A DNA stretch of 64,000 bases from Microbacterium foliorum (GTDB lineage Bacteria > Actinomycetota > Actinomycetes > Actinomycetales > Microbacteriaceae), in assembly GCF_003367705.1 (NCBI RefSeq), contig NZ_CP031425.1, positions 682,001-746,000 on the forward strand, in the 5' to 3' direction. The notes under the pieces are model-generated. The model saw only the letters and a list, made by a program, of their open reading frames with translations. It was not told the DNA's origin and did no database searches. Below, in pieces: positions 32,858 through 41,828 of this stretch; the first letter of the stretch is position 1; the number at the start of each line of letters is the position of its first letter. The position numbers and the translations under genes are program-made.

Positions 32858-33859
32858 ATGAGCACGACGGCGACGAGGACGATCGTCACGGGCAAGAAGT
32901 CCGGACGAGGGCAGGCGCTGCGCAGCGGCCGCCGCCCAGAGAACGAGCCCGCACGGCCCGGCCAGCGGTCGCGCCAGCGGCGTGAGACGGCGACCGGCTA
33001 CGCGTTCCTCACCCCGTGGCTCATCGGATTCTTCGGCCTCACGGCCGTGCCGATGATCTACTCCCTGTACCTCTCCTTCACGAAGTACAACATCTTCCAG
33101 CCGCCCAAGTGGATCGGGCTGGACAACTACATCCGTCTCTTCACGAGCGACCCGAACTTCATCCAGTCGGCGCAGATCACCCTGGTCTACGTCTTCATCG
33201 GCACGCCGATCACCCTCGCCGCCGCACTCGGTGTCGCGATGCTCCTGAACTACCGCGACAAGGGCGCCGGGTTCTTCCGCTCCGCGTTCTACGCCCCCTC
33301 GCTGATCGGCGGCTCGGTCTCGGTCGCCATCGTCTGGCGTGCGATGTTCAACTCCGACGGTCCCGTCGACAGCGGACTGCAGATCTTCGGGATCGACCTG
33401 GGCGGATGGATCGGCAATCCGGGGCTCGTGCTCCCGATGATGATCCTGCTCGCCGTCTGGCAGTTCGGAGCCACGATGGTGATCTTCCTCGCCGGTCTCA
33501 AGCAGATCCCCAAGGAGCTGTACGAGGCCGCCGAGATGGACGGGGCGAACGCCTACCGGCGGTTCCGCGCGGTGACGATCCCGATGCTCTCTCCGGTGAT
33601 GTTCTTCAACCTGCTGCTCGGCCTCATCGGCGCCTTCCAGGTGTTCGCCTCGGCGTACATCATCTCGAACGGCTCGGGCGGCCCCGCCGGCATGACGAAC
33701 TTCATCACCGTCTACCTGTACAAGCGCGGCTTCTCCGACGGACAGATGGGGTACGCCGCCGCGATCGCCTGGGTCCTGCTGGTCGTCGTCGCGATCATCG
33801 CCCTCATCCTGTTCCGCACCCAGAGGTCGTGGGTGCACTACTCGGGAGACGACAAATGA
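32858..33859 (+). CDS. sugar ABC transporter permease, MalF type
   Basis: A 333-residue inner-membrane subunit of the carbohydrate importer. After a 45-residue basic cytoplasmic N-terminus come six helices (ATGYAFLTPWLIGFFGLTAV first). The EAA loop that docks the ATPase is ELYEAAEMDGANAYRRFRAV, near residues 225-245. ATG 32858 follows GGAAGGAG by five bases; the frame is open further upstream without a start signal. Stop overlaps the next permease (ATGA). Confidence 0.93.
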   Translation: MSTTATRTIVTGKKSGRGQALRSGRRPENEPARPGQRSRQRRETATGYAFLTPWLIGFFGLTAVPMIYSLYLSFTKYNIFQPPKWIGLDNYIRLFTSDPNFIQSAQITLVYVFIGTPITLAAALGVAMLLNYRDKGAGFFRSAFYAPSLIGGSVSVAIVWRAMFNSDGPVDSGLQIFGIDLGGWIGNPGLVLPMMILLAVWQFGATMVIFLAGLKQIPKELYEAAEMDGANAYRRFRAVTIPMLSPVMFFNLLLGLIGAFQVFASAYIISNGSGGPAGMTNFITVYLYKRGFSDGQMGYAAAIAWVLLVVVAIIALILFRTQRSWVHYSGDDK

Positions 33860-34797
33860 GCACCTCCAATCAGGCCACCACGTCCGGCTCCGCGTCGACC
33901 CCCGTGTTCGCCGCGCAGCAGACGACGCCCGCCGGGCCGCCCGCCTCTCGCCGCACCGTCAAGCGCAAGACCTGGCAGACCGTCATCTGGTTCGTCGGTC
34001 TGCTCCTGCTCACCGCTGTCGTGCTCTACCCGCTGCTGTGGCTGTTCCTGTCGACGTTCAAGCCGAACTCCGAGTTCGGCCAGAACCCGGGGCTGTTCCC
34101 GCAGGCGCCGACGATCGAGAACTACGGCAAGGTCATGGAGGGCATCGCCGGAGTGCCGATGTGGCGTTTCTTCCTCAACTCGCTGATCCTCGCGGTGTCC
34201 GCAGTGGTCGGCACGGTGCTCTCGTCGGCGCTCGCCGCCTATGCGTTCGCCCGCGTGCAGTTCAAGGGCCTCGGGGTGCTGTTCGCCGCGATGATCGGCA
34301 CACTGCTGCTGCCGTTCCACGTCGTGATCATCCCGCAGTACATCATCTTCAACCAGCTCGGCTGGGTCGACACCTTCATCCCGCTGATCCTGCCGAAGTT
34401 CCTCGCCACCGAGGCGTTCTTCGTCTTCCTGCTCGTGCAGTTCATCCGCCAGATGCCGCGCGACATGGACGAGGCCGCGCGCATCGACGGTGCGGGCCAC
34501 CTGCGGATCTTCTGGTCGATCATCCTGCCGCTCATCAAGCCGGCGCTGATCACCTGCGCGATCTTCTCGTTCATCTGGGCGTGGAACGACTTCCTCGGAC
34601 CGCTCCTCTACCTGACGAGTCCCGAGAACTATCCGCTCCCGATCGCGCTGCGGCTCTACAACGACCAGACGTCGTCGTCGGACTACGGTGCGACGGTCAC
34701 GGCCTCCTTCGTGGCGCTCGTCCCGGTGCTGCTGTTCTTCGTCGTCTTCCAGCGCTTCCTCGTCGACGGTGTCGCGACGCAGGGTCTGAAGGGCTAG
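33856..34797 (+). CDS. sugar ABC transporter permease, MalG type
   Basis: A 313-residue second permease of the importer. A 40-residue polar N-terminus precedes the first helix (TVIWFVGLLLLTAVVLYPLL), then TFKPNSEF and further helices. The EAA loop is DMDEAARIDGAGHLRIFWSI near residues 210-230. The start is fixed by the four-base overlap with the MalF-type gene. It ends at TAG, directly followed by the YesL-like gene. Confidence 0.93.
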   Translation: MSTSNQATTSGSASTPVFAAQQTTPAGPPASRRTVKRKTWQTVIWFVGLLLLTAVVLYPLLWLFLSTFKPNSEFGQNPGLFPQAPTIENYGKVMEGIAGVPMWRFFLNSLILAVSAVVGTVLSSALAAYAFARVQFKGLGVLFAAMIGTLLLPFHVVIIPQYIIFNQLGWVDTFIPLILPKFLATEAFFVFLLVQFIRQMPRDMDEAARIDGAGHLRIFWSIILPLIKPALITCAIFSFIWAWNDFLGPLLYLTSPENYPLPIALRLYNDQTSSSDYGATVTASFVALVPVLLFFVVFQRFLVDGVATQGLKG

Positions 34798-34799
34798 TG

Positions 34800-35477
34800 A
34801 TGTCGGTCACCAACGCGGAGCGCCGGGCGCATCGAGCGGCCACGCGCGAGGCGCGCTCGGGGGCCGGCCCCACGGTCGCGGGCGTGGAACCGGGAGCGAA
34901 CCCCGGTGCGACGGCCAAGTTCGGCCTGTTCGGCGAGGTGCTCACGATCGGTCTGATGATGGCGGTCGTCGCCCTCGGTGTCGTCACGCTGCCGATCGCG
35001 GTCGCCGCCGGCATCCGTCATCTGCGACGGTTCGTCGCGGCGGAGGATTCGCGGGCGCAGCTGTTCTGGGATGACGTGCGCGCCGGCATCCTGCCGTCGC
35101 TCGCCGTCGGAGTTCCGGCGGCGCTGCTCGCCGCCGTGCTCACGATCGACGTCGTGCTCGCAGGGTCGGGCGCATTGCCCGGCGGCGAGGCCATCGCGGT
35201 CGTCGGCTGGGCGGGTCTGCTCGCGCTCGCGGTCACCGTGCTGCTCGCGGCGGGCGAATGGTCTCCCTCGCGCGGCTGGGTCGCCGCGGTGCGCGCGGTG
35301 CCGGGCGTCGTCCGTGCGGATGTCGCGGGAGCCGCCTACATCGCCGCGGCCGCGATCTTCACCGGCGTCGTCACCTGGGCGCTCGCGCCGCTGTTCATCG
35401 CCGGAATCGGCTGCGCGGCGCTTGCCGTCGTCGCCGTGCCCGCACGCCGCCGGCGTGGAGAGAACCGCGCGGGATGA
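34800..35477 (+). CDS. YesL-like (DUF624-type) membrane protein
   Basis: A 225-residue integral membrane protein with a polar, charged first 40 residues and about five helices: LTIGLMMAVVALGVVTLPIA, ILPSLAVGVPAALLAAVLTI, VVGWAGLLALAVTVLLAA, and two more near the end before a basic tail. The layout and its place directly after the two permeases match YesL/DUF624 proteins that accompany oligosaccharide importers (as in yesL beside yesMNOPQ for rhamnogalacturonan in Bacillus). The membership is by resemblance, not proven. It begins at ATG 34800, or at GTG 34797 which overlaps the permease stop. Confidence 0.6.
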   Translation: MSVTNAERRAHRAATREARSGAGPTVAGVEPGANPGATAKFGLFGEVLTIGLMMAVVALGVVTLPIAVAAGIRHLRRFVAAEDSRAQLFWDDVRAGILPSLAVGVPAALLAAVLTIDVVLAGSGALPGGEAIAVVGWAGLLALAVTVLLAAGEWSPSRGWVAAVRAVPGVVRADVAGAAYIAAAAIFTGVVTWALAPLFIAGIGCAALAVVAVPARRRRGENRAG

Positions 35478-35520
35478 GAAGGTAGTCGTTGGCGCACGCG
35501 CAGACGGACGGAGGCACGCC

Positions 35521-36528
35521 ATGGCGGTAGGGGTGAAAGACGTCGCGGCTGCGGCCGGCGTCTCGGTCGGCACCGTCTCGAACGTGCTCAACCAGCCGGA
35601 GCGCGTCTCGGCCAAGACGGTCGAGCGCGTGCAGCGCGTCATCCAGGAGCTCGGCTTCGTACGCAACGATGCGGCCAGGCAGCTGCGAGCCGGCCGCAGC
35701 CGCAGCATCGGACTCGTGGTGCCCGACATCGGAAACCCGTTCTTCGCCGAGGTGGTGCGCGGGGCAGAAGACAGAGCGGCGGATGCCGGCATGACCGTGC
35801 TGCTCGGCAACAGCGACGAGCGTGACGAGCGCCAGGTCGCTCATCTCGAGCTCTTCCAGGAGCAGCGCGTCAACGGCGTGCTGCTGACGCCTGCGTCCGA
35901 CGACCTCTCGGCCGTGCATCGTTTCGCCGCGGGCGGGATGCCGGTGATCCTCGTCGACCGCGAAGTGGAAGAGGGGCTGCTGCCCTCGGTCTCGGTCGAC
36001 GACGTCGAGGGCGGGCGTCTGGCTGCCGAGCATCTGCTGTCTTCGGGGAGGCGTCGGCTGGCTTTCGTCGGGGGACCGCAGTCGGTGCAGCAGGTCGCCG
36101 ACCGTCTGCGGGGAGTGCAGGCGGCGGTCGCCGCCCACTCCGACGTCACTCTCGAGATCTTCGAGCAGTCCGCGCTGACCGTCCTGCAGGGCAGAGCGGC
36201 GGGCGAGGCCATCGCGGCGCGGGCCGCCGATGCGCGTCCGGATGCCGTCTTCGCGGCGAACGACCTGCTCGCCGTCGGTCTGCTGCAGGCGTTCAGCTTC
36301 GGCTCCGCCATCCGCGTGCCTCAGGACATCGCGATGGTCGGCTACGACGACATCGACTTCGCCTCGGCCACCGTCGTGCCGCTGAGCTCGGTGCGCCAGC
36401 CCGCTCGGCTGCTCGGCTGGACCGGCGTAGACCTGCTCCTGAAGGAGCTCGACGGCGTCGAGCACGACCGTCGGGTGCGGTTCCAGCCCGAGCTCATCGT
36501 GCGGGAGTCGAGCGCCGTCACCGACTGA
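35521..36528 (+). CDS. LacI family transcriptional regulator
   Basis: A 335-residue LacI/GalR repressor. Headpiece VKDVAAAAGVSVGTVSNVLN, hinge RQLRAGRSRSIGLVVPDIGN, and sensor domain with NSDERDERQ, LVDREVEE and VGYDDIDFASATVVPLSSVRQP. ATG 35521 has GGAGG seven bases upstream; the longer open frame upstream is a shadow of the membrane protein gene. It is the last gene of the importer unit and is the best candidate regulator of the site at 31366, forming a feedback loop. Inducer unknown. Confidence 0.93.
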   Translation: MAVGVKDVAAAAGVSVGTVSNVLNQPERVSAKTVERVQRVIQELGFVRNDAARQLRAGRSRSIGLVVPDIGNPFFAEVVRGAEDRAADAGMTVLLGNSDERDERQVAHLELFQEQRVNGVLLTPASDDLSAVHRFAAGGMPVILVDREVEEGLLPSVSVDDVEGGRLAAEHLLSSGRRRLAFVGGPQSVQQVADRLRGVQAAVAAHSDVTLEIFEQSALTVLQGRAAGEAIAARAADARPDAVFAANDLLAVGLLQAFSFGSAIRVPQDIAMVGYDDIDFASATVVPLSSVRQPARLLGWTGVDLLLKELDGVEHDRRVRFQPELIVRESSAVTD

Positions 36529-36692
36529 CGTCCGGTCTCTTCCGTCCGTCTCATCCCCGTTCTGGTCCGTCTGCAGGGCCGGGGCACGGATGCAGGGTCA
36601 TCTGTGGGGTCTGGTCCTGCAGACGTGCTTCCGTCCTGCAACCGGCACGGGGATCCGAGATCGACCGATTCGTCGCTGCCCCGCGAACCCGT
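36529..36692. other. non-coding gap between lacI-type gene and tRNA-Ser
   Basis: No gene is credible. GTCTGCAGG (36569-36577) and CCTGCAGAC (36616-36624) form a loose inverted repeat 38 bases apart that could help terminate the importer unit. CCGTC-type short repeats surround it. Confidence 0.35.
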
Positions 36693-36698
36693 TATGAT
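36693..36698 (+). promoter_or_regulatory. -10 hexamer of the tRNA-Ser(GCT) gene
   Basis: TATGAT lies 36 bases before the mature tRNA 5' end, with TTCGTC as a weak -35 at 18 bases. Confidence 0.5.
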
Positions 36699-36734
36699 TG
36701 CAAGGTGCATCCGGTCTTCACGGTTCGGATGCCT

Positions 36735-36823
36735 GGAGACGTCGCATAGTCCGGCCGAGTGCACCACCCTGCTAAGGTGGAGTCCCCTCACGGGGACCAG
36801 GGGTTCAAATCCCCTCGTCTCCG
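36735..36823 (+). tRNA. tRNA-Ser (anticodon GCT)
   Basis: An 89-nt class II tRNA. Acceptor GGAGACG pairs with CGTCTCC (36816-36822), discriminator G follows. The anticodon arm CCACC-CTGCTAA-GGTGG gives GCT, reading AGC/AGU Ser codons. The long variable arm GTCCCCTCACGGGGAC and T-loop GGTTCAAATCC are clear. CCA is not encoded. Confidence 0.97.
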
Positions 36824-36829
36824 CAGATG

Positions 36830-36857
36830 AAATCCCTGCCTCGGCAGGGATTTTCTG
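36830..36857. terminator. intrinsic terminator after tRNA-Ser, also serving uvrA2
   Basis: AAATCCCTGCC (36830-36840) pairs with GGCAGGGATTT (36843-36853), followed by a T-rich tail TTCT. It is the only hairpin in the window with a classical T-tract on the plus strand, and the AAAT start gives a T-run on the other strand for the converging uvrA2 gene. Confidence 0.85.
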
Positions 36858-36878
36858 GTTTCAGGCGCCGATACTGAC

Positions 36879-39482
36879 TCACTGCGCGGCGAGGGCATCC
36901 GCCAGGTACGACGCCGTCGTGCTCCCACTCGCCGAGGCGACGGAGCGCGGGCGCCCCTGTGCCACGACGGATCCTCCGAGGTCTCCGGCGCCGGGGCCCA
37001 TGTCGATCACCCAGTCGGCCTGTGCGACCACGCGCATGTCGTGCTCGACCATCACCACAGTGTTGCCGGCGTCGACCAGATGCTGAAGATGCACGAGCAG
37101 CCGGTCGGTGTCCGACGGATGCAGTCCCGAGGTGGGTTCGTCGAGCAGGTAGAGGGTGTCGCCGTGCTGGGCGCGCCGCAGCTCGGATGCCAGCTTCACG
37201 CGCTGCGCCTCGCCGCCCGAGAGCTCTGTCGCCGACTGGCCCAGCGGCAGGTATCCGAGTCCTACATCGAGCAAGGCGTCGAGGTGGCGCGCGACGTCGG
37301 CGTCGTCGGCGAAGAGCACGCGCGCATCGTTCACGCTGAGGGCGAGGACGTCGGCGATCGTGTGTCCGTGGAGTTCGATCTCGAGCGTCTCGGGGTTGTA
37401 CCGGGTGCCGCCGCACGTGCCGCAGGGAGCATGCACGGTCGGCAGGAAGAGCAGCTCCACTTCGACCGTGCCCTCGCCCTTGCAGGTGGGGCATCGCCCG
37501 CTCGCCAGGTTGAACGAGAACCGGCTCGCGGCGTATCGCCGCCGGCGTGCTTCCGGAGTCGCGGCGAACAGAGCGCGGACGCGGTCGAAGAGGCCCGTGT
37601 ACGTCGCCACATTCGATCGTGACGTGCGGCCGATCGGCTTCTGACTGACCTGCACGACACGTCGCACGCGGCCGGCGGGACCCGACGCCCGCCCCGTCGT
37701 CTCGGCCGTCGGCGCCGAGAACAGCGGATCGGCGGTCGTGCCGGTCTGCTCGCCGTTCGACGCGTCGATCGTCGAGCCGTCGACCTCGCTCGACAGGCTC
37801 TTCTGCAGCAGATCGGGCAGGGCCTGGGTCACCAGAGACGACTTGCCCGAGCCGGAGACGCCGGTGACGGCGGTGAGGCAGCCGAGGGGGATCGACACCG
37901 ACACGCTGCGGAGGTTGTTCCGCGAGACGTCGGTGAGCACGAGCTCGCCGTCGGGCTCGCGGGCGGCGGGCGGCGGCGTCGGCGACCGGTCGGCGCTCCG
38001 GTCGTCGGCGAAGAGGTATCGCCGGGTCTGCGAATGCTCCGCCTCGCGGAGGCCGTCGATCGGGCCGGAGTAGACGATCTCGCCACCGGTCGCCCCGGCA
38101 CCGGGTCCGATGTCGACGATCCAGTCCGCATGCCGGATCACATCGAGCGAGTGCTCGACGAAGAAGACCGTGTTGCCGGAGTCCCGGAGCGAGCGGAGGA
38201 TGCGCACGAGTGCCTCGCCGTCGGCGGGGTGGAGCCCGGCGGAGGGCTCGTCGAGCACGAACATGACCCCGAACAGCTGCGAGAGCACCTGGGTGGCGAG
38301 CCGCATGCGCTGCAGCTCGCCGGAGGAGAGGGTGGGCGTCGATCGATCCAGCGAGAGATAGCCCAGGCCGAGCTCGATGATGGGCGAGACGCGGTCGCGC
38401 AGCTCGTCGACCAGCCGCTGTGCCGCGAGCTGCTTCTCGGGTGCGAGTGCAGGGACTGCGGAGCCGCCGGCATCCGACCCGCTGTCGGAGGGGGTGAGTA
38501 CCGTCTCGAGAAGCGCCGAGAGATCGGCGAGCGGCAGCGCGGCCATCTCGGTGATGTCGAGACCGGCGAACGTCACAGCCAGAGCCTCGGGCTTCAGCCG
38601 GCGTCCGTCGCACAGCGGGCAGCGGACGCTGACCATGAAAGTCGCCGCCTTCTCGCGCATCTTCGCGCTCTTCGAGTGGGCGAACGTGTTCAGCACGTAC
38701 TGCTTCACTCCCACGAACGTGCTCATGTACGACGGCTCGACGCCGGCGGCGACGGCCTTGCGCACCTGTGCAGGACCGCGGTCGGTGAACACCGGAACCT
38801 GGGGGGACTCCTCGGTGTACAGCACCCACCGACGCTGCTCCTCGGGCAGATCGCGCCACGGGATGTCGATGTCGTAGCCCAGGGATATCAGGCTGTCGAT
38901 GAGCTGCTTTCCGTGCCACGCTCGTGGCCAGGCATCGAGTGCGCGGTCGCGGATCGACAACGACTCGTCGGGGACCATCAGGTGCAGGGGCACGTCGTAG
39001 ACCTGCCCGATGCCGTGGCATCGCGGGCATGCGCCCTGCACGGTGTTCGCCGAGAAGTCCTCGGCGAACAGGGGCTCCGCGCCCGGCGGGTACGTGCCGA
39101 CGCGCGAGAACAGCATGCGCACCACGTTGCCGATCGAGGTGGCGCTGCCGACGGTCGATCGTGCGCTGCCGGCGGTGCGCTGCTGGGGGAGGGCGACCGC
39201 CGGGGGCAGTCCCTCGATGGCGTCGACGTCGGGGATGTCGACCTGGCTCATCAGGCGCCGCGCGTAGGGCGCGACGGACTCGAAGTAGCGTCGCTGGGCC
39301 TCGGCGTACAGCGTGCCGAACGCGAGGGAGCTCTTTCCCGAGCCGGAGACGCCCGTGAAGGCCACGAGGGCGTCGCGGGGTATCGCGACGTCGACCTCTC
39401 GAAGGTTGTGCACGCGTGCCCCGGTCACGACGATGGCGTTCGACGTGGCGGAGAGCTTCGACGGTGGGGTCGCGCCCATCAT
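36879..39482 (-). CDS. class II UvrA (UvrA2) ABC-type ATPase, excinuclease subunit A-like
   Basis: An 867-residue protein with two ATPase modules. Module 1: Walker A TGVSGSGKSSL near residues 50-60, zinc knuckle CPRCHGIGQ, signature STPTLSSGELQRMRLATQ and Walker B MFVLDEPSAGLHP. Module 2: Walker A VTGVSGSGKSSL near 545, knuckle CPTCKGEG...CGTCGG, signature ATELSGGEAQRVKLASEL and YLLDEPTSGLHP. The shorter length than canonical UvrA (about 950) and missing UvrB-interaction insert fit the UvrA2 class (DrrC/drug-binding or auxiliary DNA-lesion sensing). A low-complexity Ser-Thr-Gly insert follows the second Walker A. RBS AGAGG is three bases from ATG 39482 and six from ATG 39479; either could be the start. 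Confidence 0.88.
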   Translation of the reverse strand: MMGATPPSKLSATSNAIVVTGARVHNLREVDVAIPRDALVAFTGVSGSGKSSLAFGTLYAEAQRRYFESVAPYARRLMSQVDIPDVDAIEGLPPAVALPQQRTAGSARSTVGSATSIGNVVRMLFSRVGTYPPGAEPLFAEDFSANTVQGACPRCHGIGQVYDVPLHLMVPDESLSIRDRALDAWPRAWHGKQLIDSLISLGYDIDIPWRDLPEEQRRWVLYTEESPQVPVFTDRGPAQVRKAVAAGVEPSYMSTFVGVKQYVLNTFAHSKSAKMREKAATFMVSVRCPLCDGRRLKPEALAVTFAGLDITEMAALPLADLSALLETVLTPSDSGSDAGGSAVPALAPEKQLAAQRLVDELRDRVSPIIELGLGYLSLDRSTPTLSSGELQRMRLATQVLSQLFGVMFVLDEPSAGLHPADGEALVRILRSLRDSGNTVFFVEHSLDVIRHADWIVDIGPGAGATGGEIVYSGPIDGLREAEHSQTRRYLFADDRSADRSPTPPPAAREPDGELVLTDVSRNNLRSVSVSIPLGCLTAVTGVSGSGKSSLVTQALPDLLQKSLSSEVDGSTIDASNGEQTGTTADPLFSAPTAETTGRASGPAGRVRRVVQVSQKPIGRTSRSNVATYTGLFDRVRALFAATPEARRRRYAASRFSFNLASGRCPTCKGEGTVEVELLFLPTVHAPCGTCGGTRYNPETLEIELHGHTIADVLALSVNDARVLFADDADVARHLDALLDVGLGYLPLGQSATELSGGEAQRVKLASELRRAQHGDTLYLLDEPTSGLHPSDTDRLLVHLQHLVDAGNTVVMVEHDMRVVAQADWVIDMGPGAGDLGGSVVAQGRPRSVASASGSTTASYLADALAAQ

Positions 39483-39710
39483 GGACCTCTTCTCGTATCC
39501 CGCGGCGAGCGGGGGTGGATGCGACGATCGCCGACTCTTCGCCACGTTACCCCGAGCGTCGGACTTCGTCGGCGTGGTTGACAGCAGGGCAGCGGGCCTG
39601 CCCGCACCGGCGTCTCGAGGATTGCGCAGTATGGCACCCCGGGCTGCTCCGGCCGTTCGGGAAGCGCTATCCTGAAGCCCTTCCTCTCGCCTCGCCTAGG
39701 AGCATCCTCC

Positions 39711-40751
39711 ATGCCCATCGCCGCTGATGACCCTCGCCTCACCTCCGTCTACGAGGCCGCATCCGCGCGCTACACGGACGTGCCCTTCCAGCGCGCGGGC
39801 GCGAGCGGCGTGCAGCTGCCGAAGATCTCGCTCGGCCTCTGGCAGAACTTCGGACGAGACCGCACCTTCGACAGCCAGCGGGAGATCGTGCTGCACGCCT
39901 TCGACCGGGGCGTCGTGCACATCGACCTCGCGAACAACTACGGCCCGCCGTACGGATCGGCCGAGTCGACGTTCGGATCGGTGCTCGCCAGCGGTCTCGC
40001 CCGTTACCGTGACGAGCTGTTCGTGACGACCAAGGCCGGCTACGACATGTGGCCGGGGCCCTTCGGCGACGGCGGATCGCGCAAGTACCTCGTGCGATCG
40101 CTCGAGCAGAGCCTGCAGCGCATGAACACCGACTACGTGGACGTGTTCTACTCGCATCGGCCCGATCCCGAGACGCCGCTCGAGGAGACGACGACGGCCC
40201 TCGCCGACATCGTCCGCAGCGGCAAGGCGCTGTACGTCGGCATCTCGAACTACCCGGCCGAGCTCGCCCGCCGCGCCTACGAACTGCTCGCCGAGCAGGG
40301 CGTGACGCTGCTGCTGCACCAGCCCCGCTACTCGCTGTTCGACCGCACGCCCGAGGCCGAACTGTTCCCGGCGCTGCGCGAGCTGAACGTCGGCAGCGCG
40401 GTCTTCTCACCGCTCGCACAGGGCTTGCTGACGGCGAAGTACATCGACGGCGACGTGCCCGCCGACTCACGGGCGGCGAGCAGTCACTTCTTGAACGGGT
40501 CGGCGCTCACCGACGACTACCTCGAGCGCATCCGCGGCATCGACCGCATCGCGAAGGATGCGGGGCTCTCGATCCCACAGCTCGCCATCGCCTGGGTGCT
40601 TCGCGATCCGGTGGTCACCACGGCGATCATCGGCGCCTCCCGCACCGGACAGATCGACGATGCGGTCGCGGCAAGCCGCGTGGAGCTCTCCGCCGAGGTC
40701 GTCGCCGCACTCGAGGAGTTCGCGGCCGCGCCCGGCACCGCCGTCGTCTGA
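39711..40751 (+). CDS. aldo/keto reductase, L-glyceraldehyde 3-phosphate reductase (YghZ) type
   Basis: A 346-residue NADPH-dependent TIM-barrel reductase. The strand LPKISLGLWQNFGRD is close to the YghZ/Gpr hallmark, with catalytic Asp (HIDLANNYGPPYGSAE), Tyr in NNYG, Lys in FVTTKAGYDMWPGP and His in VFYSHRPDPETPLEE; cofactor-binding IIGASRTGQIDDAV near the C-terminus. It should detoxify reactive aldehydes such as methylglyoxal or L-glyceraldehyde 3-phosphate. A TATCCT -10 (39668-39673) and AGGAG precede the ATG. Monocistronic or co-transcribed with the SDR-like gene 61 bases downstream. Confidence 0.92.
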   Translation: MPIAADDPRLTSVYEAASARYTDVPFQRAGASGVQLPKISLGLWQNFGRDRTFDSQREIVLHAFDRGVVHIDLANNYGPPYGSAESTFGSVLASGLARYRDELFVTTKAGYDMWPGPFGDGGSRKYLVRSLEQSLQRMNTDYVDVFYSHRPDPETPLEETTTALADIVRSGKALYVGISNYPAELARRAYELLAEQGVTLLLHQPRYSLFDRTPEAELFPALRELNVGSAVFSPLAQGLLTAKYIDGDVPADSRAASSHFLNGSALTDDYLERIRGIDRIAKDAGLSIPQLAIAWVLRDPVVTTAIIGASRTGQIDDAVAASRVELSAEVVAALEEFAAAPGTAVV

Positions 40752-40812
40752 CGGCACGCCCGCGGGGCGCGATCCCGCCCCCGCGGGCGGGTGCCTCGCT
40801 AGAGTCGATCGC

Positions 40813-41787
40813 ATGAGTGCGACGAAGGTGTTGTTCATCGGCGGAACCGGGATCATCTCGTCGGCGGCGAGTGCGCTGGCCGCCTCACGCGGCATGGAGG
40901 TCACGCTGCTCAATCGGGGCACGTCGCGTCGCGACCCCGCGGAGGGCGTCGAGGTGCTCACGGCCGACATCGACGATGCCGCCGCCGTCGATGCGGCGCT
41001 GGCCGGGCGGGAGTTCGACGTCGTCGCCGACATGATCGCGTTCACCCCCGACCAGGTGCAGCGTGACATCGACCGGTTCGAGGGGCGCACGGGTCAGTAC
41101 GTGTTCATCAGCTCCGCGTCCGCCTACCAGAAGCCGGTGGCCCGCCTGCCGATCACGGAGTCCACACCGCTGCGCAACCCGCACTGGCAGTACTCACGCG
41201 ACAAGATCGCCTGCGAGGATCTGCTCACGACCGCCTATCGGGACCGCGCCTTCCCCGTCACGGTGCTGCGCCCCTCGCACACGTACGACAGATGGACGAT
41301 CCCCGCGTTCGGCGGCTGGACCGCGATCGACCGCATCCGCCGGGGCGAGGAGATCATCGTGCACGGAGACGGGACATCGCTGTGGACCCTCACCCACGCG
41401 AGCGATTTCGCGGTCGGGTTCGCGGGACTGCTCGGCAACCCGCTCGCCTACGGCGACACCTTTCAGATCACGAGCGACTTCGTCTACACCTGGAACGAGA
41501 TCTACGGGATCCTCGGGCGCGCGGCCGGTGCCGAGCCCCGGATCCGGTACGCCACCAGCGCGGCGATCGAAGCCGCGGCCCCCGAGCGCGCGGGGCAGCT
41601 CACCGGCGACATGGCCCACTCGGTGGTCTTCGACAACACGAAGATCCGCCGCATCGTGCCGGACTTCGCCCCGGTCGTGCCGCTGCACACCGCGGCGCGC
41701 GAGATCATCGACTGGCATGACGCGCACCCTGAACTGCAGCGCGTCGACCCGGCGATGAACGCGCTGTTCGACCGGCTCCTGGCCTGA
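40813..41787 (+). CDS. atypical SDR / NAD-dependent epimerase-like protein
   Basis: A 324-residue Rossmann-fold protein. VLFIGGTGIISSA near residues 6-18 is the dinucleotide loop, LNRGTSRR follows the second strand (Arg suggests NADP), FISSASAYQKP and YSRDKIACED are in the positions of the SDR Ser and Tyr-x-x-x-Lys; here the catalytic pair is Tyr in QYSRDK with Lys. It resembles the CSP41/atypical-5 SDR group often annotated as nucleoside-diphosphate-sugar epimerase. Substrate unknown. TAGAGT (40800-40805) is seven bases from the ATG, suggesting a leaderless message. Confidence 0.82.
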   Translation: MSATKVLFIGGTGIISSAASALAASRGMEVTLLNRGTSRRDPAEGVEVLTADIDDAAAVDAALAGREFDVVADMIAFTPDQVQRDIDRFEGRTGQYVFISSASAYQKPVARLPITESTPLRNPHWQYSRDKIACEDLLTTAYRDRAFPVTVLRPSHTYDRWTIPAFGGWTAIDRIRRGEEIIVHGDGTSLWTLTHASDFAVGFAGLLGNPLAYGDTFQITSDFVYTWNEIYGILGRAAGAEPRIRYATSAAIEAAAPERAGQLTGDMAHSVVFDNTKIRRIVPDFAPVVPLHTAAREIIDWHDAHPELQRVDPAMNALFDRLLA

Positions 41788-41828
41788 TGCCAGGCGTCTG
41801 ACGTCTGGCCTGACGTCTGGCCCCCGGC

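Noticed and set aside
36735-39482. A tRNA-Ser integration site with a genomic island
   Set aside because: No integrase, no repeated tRNA 3' end and no mobility genes were seen near either tRNA; the following UvrA2 is on the opposite strand and chromosomal in character.
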